6,490 bases of DNA from Ignavibacteriales bacterium (lineage in GTDB: Bacteria; Bacteroidota; Ignavibacteria; UBA10030; SZUA-254): contig JACQYX010000160.1 of assembly GCA_016207985.1 (NCBI GenBank), positions 1,642 to 8,131 of the forward strand. Reading direction: 5' to 3'. The notes beneath the pieces were generated by a model. That model was not told the origin of the DNA. It did no database searches and saw nothing but the letters and a program-made list of their open reading frames with translations. Both the position numbers and the translations under genes were made by a program. Below, in pieces: positions 1 through 4,487 of this stretch; within the stretch, counting starts at the first letter, position 1; every line of letters starts with the position of its first letter.

Positions 1-175
1 CACGAGCGGGAGCAGGGCCTAATAAGTACGCCTCATCTGCTATCCGAACATGGAGTGCATCTCCATCTTTCTCGGAATAAACTGCAACAGTCTTAATACC
101 CATTTCCTTGCATGTCTTCATGACACGGATGGCTATCTCTCCCCTATTTGCGATCAATATTTTTTTAATTTTCAT
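1..175 (-). CDS. accC: Biotin carboxylase N-terminus (partial, runs off left edge)
   Basis: The 58 visible residues begin [18 protein letters not shown] and end near LGPAPAR, the classic N-terminal fold of biotin carboxylases. The IANRGEIA motif is close to invariant in this family, and HVRIADEA follows at the usual distance. These enzymes carboxylate biotin on a carrier protein using ATP and bicarbonate, as the first half-reaction of acetyl-CoA, propionyl-CoA or other acyl-CoA carboxylases. The ATP-grasp catalytic core lies outside the window. The ATG at 175 is 9 nt after the mutS2 stop, without an evident Shine-Dalgarno, which suggests the gene is the distal member of the yqeY-cvpA-mutS2 unit. 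The HVRIADEA...LGPAPAR stretch would also suit an acyl-CoA (propionyl-CoA type) carboxylase alpha subunit or pyruvate carboxylase, so the symbol is provisional. The biotin carboxylase assignment itself is secure. Confidence 0.9.
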   Translation of the reverse strand, partial: MKIKKILIANRGEIAIRVMKTCKEMGIKTVAVYSEKDGDALHVRIADEAYLLGPAPAR

Positions 176-184
176 TTTCAAATA

Positions 185-733
185 TTACATAAGTTCAACA
201 ACGGTAACTCCTGATCCACCTTCATTCCATTCACCTAATCTAAAGGATTTTACAGATGAACTAGTTTTAAGATATTCGGTGATTCTTTTACGCAAAGCAC
301 CAGTTCCTTTCCCATGGATGATATCGAATCTGTGAATACCAGATAACATTGCCGTATCTATAAACTTGTCAACTGCCCTAATCTCTTCATCACCATACAT
401 GCCGCGTAAATCTATTTCGCGTTTTATATCTGCTTCAATCGATTGATTCTGAATGGTTGTCGAAGTTAATTTTTCTTTATCTGTGGCTTTTAAAAGTTCT
501 TTCTGATCGACCTTGAGCCGTATATTTCCAGTCAGAACAATATAGGAATCATTTTCTAATTTTGAAATTATTTCACCGATAGTATTGCTTTGCTTTAGGT
601 GGACTTGATCTCCGACTTTAAAATCTTTTACTTCGGGAGCAGTAGATATTTCCTCAAGGAGATGTGTGAATTCATTCCCGACTTGTTTGATTTCATCTTT
701 GGCTTTCTTTATGATTTGTCTGTCGGCCGCTGA
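185..733 (-). pseudogene. mutS2: MutS2 C-terminal KOW and Smr segment, cut off from the ATPase part by the TAA
   Basis: Immediately after the TAA at 734-736 the same frame stays open for 182 codons to the TAA at 185-187. It first encodes more coiled coil (SAADRQIIKKAKDEIK). A KOW-like beta domain follows, beginning FKVGDQVHL at about 620 and ending near 488. Last comes a complete Smr domain with IDLRG (401-415), HGKGTG (299-316) and the ending SGVTVVEL. These are the hallmark motifs of the MutS2 Smr nuclease. There is no ATG, GTG or TTG in frame between the stop and the ATG at 400, and that ATG lies just past the IDLRG motif with no Shine-Dalgarno before it. Independent translation of a working Smr domain is therefore unlikely. 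Read through the stop, the protein would be 792 residues, normal for MutS2. The absence of further stops or frameshifts implies a very recent mutation, a base-call error or, less likely, readthrough. Confidence 0.85.
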
Positions 734-2563
734 TTATTTAATCTCACGAATAGATTTTTCAATGACAGAATTAGCTTTCCGTACGATATGTTTTGCCTCA
801 TCCAACGCTCGAGCTTTTGTCTCCTTAACTTCTTTCTCTAAAGAAGTTATTTTGTTTTGATAAACAAGATTTAAATTATGTAAACGAGATTTTTCTTCGT
901 TTACTTTATCAAGGGTCGATTTTAGCTCTTGAGATTTTTTCTCAAGGTCGAGAATTAAATCTTCTAATTTGTTAGCTTCACTTCCTTTGATTTCACGTGA
1001 CCGCTTGATAATTACGGAGGACATTTTAAGACGTTCAGCCATCTCTATTGCATAGCTGCTCCCTGGCACACCTGAACGATAGCGATATGTTGGCTGAAGT
1101 GTGGTTTGGTCAAATTCCATAGCAGCATTCTGCATTCTCAGTGTTTCGAAAGCAAATGCTTTCAAGTTACCATGATGTGTAGTTGCGATATTTATAGAAT
1201 TCAATTCCGTAAGATGTTCTAATACAGCGGCTGCAATCGAAGATCCTTCTATTGGGTCAGTTCCAGACCCAATTTCATCTAAAAGAACCAAACTTCTCTC
1301 GTTTGCGTTTTCAAGAATCACTTTTAAATTATTGAGGTGAGAGCTGAAACTGCTCAGATCATTCTCAATAGATTGCTCATCACCCATGTCAACGAAAATG
1401 TCAGAAAAAATTCTCACTTCACTTTCAGGCGAAGCCGGTATATGGCATCCGGCTTGGGCGAGCAGTGAAAGCAACCCAACAGTTTTCATCGCCACACTCT
1501 TACCACCGGCATTTGGTCCGGTGATAATGATCGTATTAAATTCATCAGTGATTTCAAGGTCTAATGGAACAACATCTTTCCTTTTATGTCGCTGCAGGAG
1601 CAGTGGATGATAAGCGTTGATGAAACGGATATCACCATCAGATTTCATTTTCGGCTTAGAACCAATAACTTCAATTGAGTATTTTGCTTTTGACTGTATA
1701 AAATCAAGCTCAGCTAACACATGAACGTTGTGAAGTAATTTATCCTTAACTTCACGAACTTGCTTAGTTAAATCTTTAAGTATTCTCTCAATTTCTCTTT
1801 GTTCCTGAAAGTATAATGTTCTAATTTCATTATTTACATCAAGTGTTTCAGCAGGTTCGATGTAAACAGTCGCACCGCTTGCAGAAGCACTATGGATAAA
1901 GCCGGGTACACGATTTTTATACTCGGTTTTGACTGGTATTACCATTCTCCCTTCTCTCGTTGTAATGATTTCTTCTTGAATCCATTCACTTCCTGCAATA
2001 TTTTTTAATAATACCTCTAAGTTCCTTCTCACCGCATGGCTTTTGTTGGCGATTTGTCTCCTTACCGATGAGAGTTCTTTACTTGCCGAGTCTTTAACTT
2101 TGCCATCTTCGTCTATAGCTTGGTGGATATTGTATTCAAGAATCTTCTCGACATGAATTGATTTAACTTTTAATGATATCAATGGATAGAGCTTTGACCT
2201 TCGAGAGAAAAATGTATGTAACAATCGAGATGTTATTAGAACTGATTCAATTTGGTGAAGCTCGACCGAGGGTAAAATATAATCTTCTATTGCGGAACGA
2301 TGTAAACTTGTACGAATGTCTGAGAGATTATCCAAAGGAAGTGGATCATCAGTTTCGAGGAGGAGTTTCATCTCTGTAACGAGAGAAAGATTTTCTTTAA
2401 TCTCACTAATATTTACTGAGGGAACAAGTTTATCTAAATGCTCCCTACTTAGATCGGAAATCGAGTACCGCTGAATATATTTTTTAATTTTATCAAATTC
2501 GAGTTTCTCGAAGGAATTCAGTAAGTCGCGCATGCACATTTGTCGGTCATCGTGTTTTAACAC
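734..2563 (-). CDS. mutS2: MutS2 N-terminal and ATPase part, truncated by an in-frame TAA
   Basis: MutS2 is a MutS homologue that acts on branched DNA and, in some bacteria, on collided ribosomes, rather than in mismatch repair. This frame gives 609 residues. An N-terminal LEFDKI block (about 21-26) is followed by the MutS2 core with TREGRMVIPVK and ASGATVYIEP (about 202-237). The ATPase has Walker A GPNAGGKS (349-356), a signature region near SSFSSHL (404-410), Walker B LVLLDEIGSGTDP (425-437) and the TTHH switch (461-464). A charged coiled coil runs from about 528 to the end. Translation stops at TAA (734-736), about 180 residues short of the usual 750-800 residue family length. The missing KOW and Smr segments are encoded directly downstream in the same frame. 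The start is uncertain. The listed start is a GTG overlapping cvpA by 17 nt; ATG codons at 2539 and 2533 are alternatives, and 2533 best matches the spacing to LEFDKI. None has a clear ribosome binding site. Confidence 0.9.
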   Translation of the reverse strand: MLKHDDRQMCMRDLLNSFEKLEFDKIKKYIQRYSISDLSREHLDKLVPSVNISEIKENLSLVTEMKLLLETDDPLPLDNLSDIRTSLHRSAIEDYILPSVELHQIESVLITSRLLHTFFSRRSKLYPLISLKVKSIHVEKILEYNIHQAIDEDGKVKDSASKELSSVRRQIANKSHAVRRNLEVLLKNIAGSEWIQEEIITTREGRMVIPVKTEYKNRVPGFIHSASASGATVYIEPAETLDVNNEIRTLYFQEQREIERILKDLTKQVREVKDKLLHNVHVLAELDFIQSKAKYSIEVIGSKPKMKSDGDIRFINAYHPLLLQRHKRKDVVPLDLEITDEFNTIIITGPNAGGKSVAMKTVGLLSLLAQAGCHIPASPESEVRIFSDIFVDMGDEQSIENDLSSFSSHLNNLKVILENANERSLVLLDEIGSGTDPIEGSSIAAAVLEHLTELNSINIATTHHGNLKAFAFETLRMQNAAMEFDQTTLQPTYRYRSGVPGSSYAIEMAERLKMSSVIIKRSREIKGSEANKLEDLILDLEKKSQELKSTLDKVNEEKSRLHNLNLVYQNKITSLEKEVKETKARALDEAKHIVRKANSVIEKSIREIK

Positions 2564-3077
2564 TTTCGATCACGTCTTTAATTTCCTCAAAAAACATCTT
2601 TGAGTCAGGCATCCATCGAGTTGAATAATCGAAGATTGTAGGTGCCAATTGATAAGTGTCCTCGTATAGTACAGAATCGTTTTTCGTTTCTTCACCAGGT
2701 ATTTGGAAGAGATCGAGCATCACTAAAATAAGACTTACTGCAACCATACCCTGAAAAGCACCAATTATTCCTCCGGTAATTCTTGACCAGAATTTGATGC
2801 TCTCGCTACCGCTGTGCCCAAACCATCTATAAAGAAGATTTACAACAACAATCGAAAACAAAAATACAATAGCAAAACCCAATATCATCGATGTCTCTCT
2901 CGTGAAATCAAACCAATCGATCAGGATATCTGCAAGTGGTGACATTAATTTTGTTGCTGCGATTAATCCACCTAAGAAACCAATGATCCCATATAATTTT
3001 TTAAAAAAACCATCTTTGATCCCAAGTGCGACAAACAATAATATTCCAATAAAGATTAAAATATCAGTTAAACTCAT
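2547..3077 (-). CDS. cvpA: CvpA family inner-membrane protein
   Basis: This 176-residue protein matches the CvpA (colicin V production) family in size and layout. Four hydrophobic segments lie at about residues 5-20, 28-45, 63-83 and 101-124. The first loop has the typical GIKDGFFKKLYG pattern, and a GGIIGAFQGM motif opens the fourth helix. The last 50 residues are polar and probably cytoplasmic. The founding member is needed for colicin V export in E. coli; the molecular role elsewhere is unknown, with links to envelope stress reported. The start ATG at 3077 is 3 nt after the yqeY stop and has AGGA at 3087-3090, 9 nt upstream, inside the yqeY 3' end. Its 3' end overlaps or abuts the start of mutS2, an adjacency seen in other bacteria. 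Family assignment is firm; function is not. Confidence 0.87.
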   Translation of the reverse strand: MSLTDILIFIGILLFVALGIKDGFFKKLYGIIGFLGGLIAATKLMSPLADILIDWFDFTRETSMILGFAIVFLFSIVVVNLLYRWFGHSGSESIKFWSRITGGIIGAFQGMVAVSLILVMLDLFQIPGEETKNDSVLYEDTYQLAPTIFDYSTRWMPDSKMFFEEIKDVIESVKTR

Positions 3078-3080
3078 TAT

Positions 3081-3533
3081 TTATGATCCTAACATTTTTC
3101 TTACGGTTTCCTGAATAAATTTACCATCTGCTTTTCCCTTAAGTTCCTTCATTACAATAGGCATTATTTTTGAAAAATCTTTAGATGATGTAGCTCCAAT
3201 ATCAATAATTGTTTTTTTAATAAATGCCTCTACCTCATCGGTTGATATCTGTTTCGGAAGATACTCTTGAATGATCTGGAGTTCTTTTTCCTCCTGTTCA
3301 GCCAGATCGTTTCTACCATTTTGACGAAAGATCTCAACAGATTCTTTTCGTTTTTTTGAAGCAGAAATGAGCACTGAAATCTTATCATCAGGTGTCATGC
3401 CGCCAGATGGTCGTTTTTCTACATTCTTTTCTAATAAACCAGCCCTAATCATCCGTAGGGTCTCTACCCGAATTTTATCAGATCCTTTCATCGCAATTTT
3501 AAGATCTTCCGATATTTTGTTTAATAATGCCAT
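3081..3533 (-). CDS. yqeY: GatB/YqeY domain protein
   Basis: The 150-residue product (MALLNKISEDLKIAMK...) has the length and motifs of stand-alone YqeY proteins. It has an N-terminal helical part with TLRMIRAGL (25-33) and a central Glu/Lys-rich helix. EYLPKQIS follows (90-97), with a C-terminal KGKADGK segment (132-138) that resembles the tail domain of the GatB amidotransferase subunit. In GatB this domain contacts tRNA; the free-standing protein is thought to be connected with tRNA or translation, but its reaction is not established. I chose the ATG at 3533 over the upstream in-frame ATG at 3584. AGGA at 3541-3544 lies 7 nt before it, the family begins there, and the longer version would start inside the predicted promoter. 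It is the first gene of the minus-strand unit. Confidence 0.9.
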   Translation of the reverse strand: MALLNKISEDLKIAMKGSDKIRVETLRMIRAGLLEKNVEKRPSGGMTPDDKISVLISASKKRKESVEIFRQNGRNDLAEQEEKELQIIQEYLPKQISTDEVEAFIKKTIIDIGATSSKDFSKIMPIVMKELKGKADGKFIQETVRKMLGS

Positions 3534-3540
3534 ATTGAAT

Positions 3541-3544
3541 TCCT
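3541..3544 (-). promoter_or_regulatory. Ribosome binding site deciding the yqeY start
   Basis: AGGA on the minus strand is 7 nt before the ATG at 3533. It supports the 150-residue YqeY over the 167-residue reading from 3584. Confidence 0.7.
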
Positions 3545-3555
3545 GTCTTGAAGGA

Positions 3556-3584
3556 AATATATAATTTTGATCAATGATTGTCAA
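3556..3584 (-). promoter_or_regulatory. Sigma70-type promoter for yqeY-cvpA-mutS2-biotin carboxylase
   Basis: On the minus strand a perfect TTGACA (3584-3579) is followed by exactly 17 nt and then TATATT (3561-3556). The -10 region reads TATATTTC, which also resembles the TAnnTTTG element of Bacteroidota promoters at 7 of 8 positions. Transcription would start near 3549, giving a leader of about 16 nt that just includes the AGGA site. No other comparable promoter was noticed between the four minus-strand genes, so this probably drives all of them. Confidence 0.7.
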
Positions 3585-3597
3585 TTCTACGAATTGA
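3581..3597. promoter_or_regulatory. Perfect 7-bp dyad overlapping the yqeY -35 box
   Basis: TCAATTC, a 3-nt spacer TAC and GAATTGA form a perfect inverted repeat. The left arm overlaps the TTGACA box of the yqeY promoter, a position suited to an operator. On the plus strand the dyad is followed 3 nt later by seven T (3601-3607), so it could instead act as a weak intrinsic terminator. No plus-strand gene precedes it, which makes a terminator role less obvious. The arms are AT-rich and could be chance. Confidence 0.35.
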
Positions 3598-3609
3598 ATC
3601 TTTTTTTAC

Positions 3610-3640
3610 TTGATAGCATCATATATGTAAAGATTATTAA
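3610..3640 (+). promoter_or_regulatory. Possible promoter of the thioredoxin gene
   Basis: TTGATA at 3610-3615 is followed by weak -10 candidates, ATTATT at 3633-3638 (17-nt spacing) or TATTAA at 3635-3640 (19-nt spacing). The region is very AT-rich, so the boxes are only tentative. A promoter is expected here because the thioredoxin gene is divergent from yqeY. Confidence 0.3.
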
Positions 3641-3652
3641 TAAACCATTATT

Positions 3653-3656
3653 AAGG
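3653..3656 (+). promoter_or_regulatory. Ribosome binding site of the thioredoxin gene
   Basis: AAGG lies 7 nt before the ATG at 3664, which fits a Shine-Dalgarno and supports that start. Confidence 0.6.
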
Positions 3657-3663
3657 TTGTGCA

Positions 3664-4089
3664 ATGTCGGAAAATCTAACTAAGGTTACCTTTTTAGAAA
3701 AGGTTTTTAATTATGAACAAAATAAAGAGTGGAAATATAATCGTGAACTACCAATTGTAGTCGATTTCTGGGCTCCATGGTGCGGACCTTGCAGAATTGT
3801 AGGACCTGTTATCGATGAGCTTTCTAAAGAATACCAAGGTAAAGTAAACTTCTATAAAGTAAATACAGAAGAAGAACACGAATTAGCAGCAGTATTTGGA
3901 ATTCAAAGCATACCGAGTTTGTTGTTTATTCCGAAAGAAAGAAAACCGATGATGGCGGTTGGAGCGTTACCGAAAGATACACTTAAACAGATAATTGATA
4001 AAGAGCTGCTCAGCGACGGCAGTCATGATGAGCATGGACATCATCTACACGATCATAATGGACATGAACATGGATGTGACCGTTGTTAA
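3664..4089 (+). CDS. trxA: Thioredoxin with His-rich, CxxC-ending C-terminal tail
   Basis: This 141-residue cytoplasmic protein (no signal peptide) is a thioredoxin. The active site WCGPC is at 39-43 after the VVDFWAP strand, and the cis-proline loop SIPS has Pro at 84. The GALPKDTLKQIIDKEL ending is typical of the Bacteroidota/Ignavibacteria branch. It would reduce protein disulfides using a thioredoxin reductase encoded elsewhere. The core ends near residue 117. After it comes a 21-residue tail, 121-141, with eight His (121, 124, 126, 127, 129, 131, 134, 136) and a terminal CDRC (Cys 138, 141). That tail is absent from ordinary thioredoxins and looks like a metal-binding segment; whether it binds metal is inference. 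The 3' end overlaps the next gene in a different frame, which suggests translational coupling and a shared role. Confidence 0.93.
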   Translation: MSENLTKVTFLEKVFNYEQNKEWKYNRELPIVVDFWAPWCGPCRIVGPVIDELSKEYQGKVNFYKVNTEEEHELAAVFGIQSIPSLLFIPKERKPMMAVGALPKDTLKQIIDKELLSDGSHDEHGHHLHDHNGHEHGCDRC

Positions 4090-4300
4090 GAATGGGAAAA
4101 TAAATATAATAGCTCAATGGTTTCAGAGTAAACTATGGGTGAGTCGTGTAATATTTTCCATGATTGGCGCCGGACTTGGATACGCGTATTATTATTTCAT
4201 CGGTTGTTATAGCGGCACATGCCCTATATCGAATAACCCTTACATAAGCACATTGTATGGAGCTTGTGTTGGTTTACTGATACCTGCGAGAAAGAAATAA
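4070..4300 (+). CDS. Small DUF6132-like membrane protein
   Basis: The 76-residue reading has one clear hydrophobic helix (about 27-44, SRVIFSMIGAGLGYAYYYF). It is followed by GCYSGTCPIS with Cys at 46 and 51, then a second weakly hydrophobic segment (STLYGACVGLLIPA), ending in KK. This glycine-rich helix with GCxxGxCPIxxNP and YGAxxG is the pattern I associate with DUF6132, a family of about 70 residues with no known function; the assignment is from memory of the pattern. The start is uncertain. ATG codons at 4058, 4064 and 4070 are all possible and lack a strong Shine-Dalgarno, and the frame is open back to 3995. I chose 4070 because it gives family-like length and a 20-nt overlap with trxA. 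The upstream Met-rich stretch is only the His-tail coding sequence read in another frame. Confidence 0.65.
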   Translation: MDVTVVKNGKINIIAQWFQSKLWVSRVIFSMIGAGLGYAYYYFIGCYSGTCPISNNPYISTLYGACVGLLIPARKK

Positions 4301-4303
4301 TAA

Positions 4304-4421
4304 GAGACTTCTGAATTATTCTTAACTGTTTTGTTGAGCGAAGCGAAACATCTCTTTTTACTTTGTTTGAGACCCTTCGCTACGCTCAGGGTGACATTTG
4401 GGTTAAAATTTCAGAAGTCTC
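4304..4421. repeat. MITE-like or REP-like palindromic element, 118 bp
   Basis: Twelve-base terminal inverted repeats, GAGACTTCTGAA (4304-4315) and its exact complement (4410-4421), enclose a second imperfect palindrome. The inner arms are 4335-4354 and 4369-4388, pairing at 16 of 20 positions around a T-rich 14-nt loop. AATAA lies directly outside both ends (4299-4303 and 4422-4426), as a target-site duplication would. The inner arm CCTTCGCTACGCTCAGG is of a kind often seen in dispersed intergenic repeats. It encodes nothing that I can see. Because it sits between convergent genes, its hairpin could also help stop transcription from either side. Confidence 0.65.
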
Positions 4422-4433
4422 AATAAAATATTC

Positions 4434-4472
4434 GACTCACCACCAGCGTAGATTTTATGCTGAAGGTGAATC
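4434..4472 (-). terminator. Possible terminator of the T9SS-type protein gene
   Basis: About 15 nt downstream of the TAA at 4488-4490, the minus strand can fold GATTCACC (4472-4465) against GGTGAGTC (4441-4434). An inner stem AGCATA/TACGCT pairs with a G-U. Past it comes GAATATTTTATT, which is U-rich but interrupted. This is a plausible but imperfect intrinsic terminator. Confidence 0.4.
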
Positions 4473-4487
4473 GCAATTTAACTAGGT

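Larger units (their letters stand above)
4301..4487. other. Gene-free gap between convergent genes
   Basis: This gap separates the DUF6132-like gene (plus) from the T9SS-type protein gene (minus). It contains only the 118-bp palindromic element and the hairpin listed separately. I see no RNA gene or reading frame of note in it. Confidence 0.7.

Noticed and set aside
185..400. Independent small Smr-domain protein starting at the ATG at 400
   Set aside because: It would begin just after the conserved IDLRG motif, has no Shine-Dalgarno, and the same open frame continues upstream with KOW-like and coiled-coil sequence to the TAA at 734.
734..736. Stop codon reassignment or selenocysteine-like recoding in mutS2
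   Set aside because: TAA is the normal stop of other genes here (thioredoxin, the DUF6132-like protein, yqeY), and UAA is not used for selenocysteine or pyrrolysine.
3534..3584. Longer YqeY starting at 3584
   Set aside because: It would start inside the predicted promoter, adds residues foreign to the family, and the ATG at 3533 has a good Shine-Dalgarno.
3995..4069. Longer N-terminus for the DUF6132-like protein from the ATG at 3995
   Set aside because: The extra Met/Ile-rich residues are the thioredoxin His-tail DNA read in another frame, and the family is about 70 residues long.
4304..4421. CRISPR or structured RNA gene in the palindromic region
   Set aside because: There is only one copy of each arm pair, no spaced direct repeats, and the layout fits a terminal-inverted-repeat element better.
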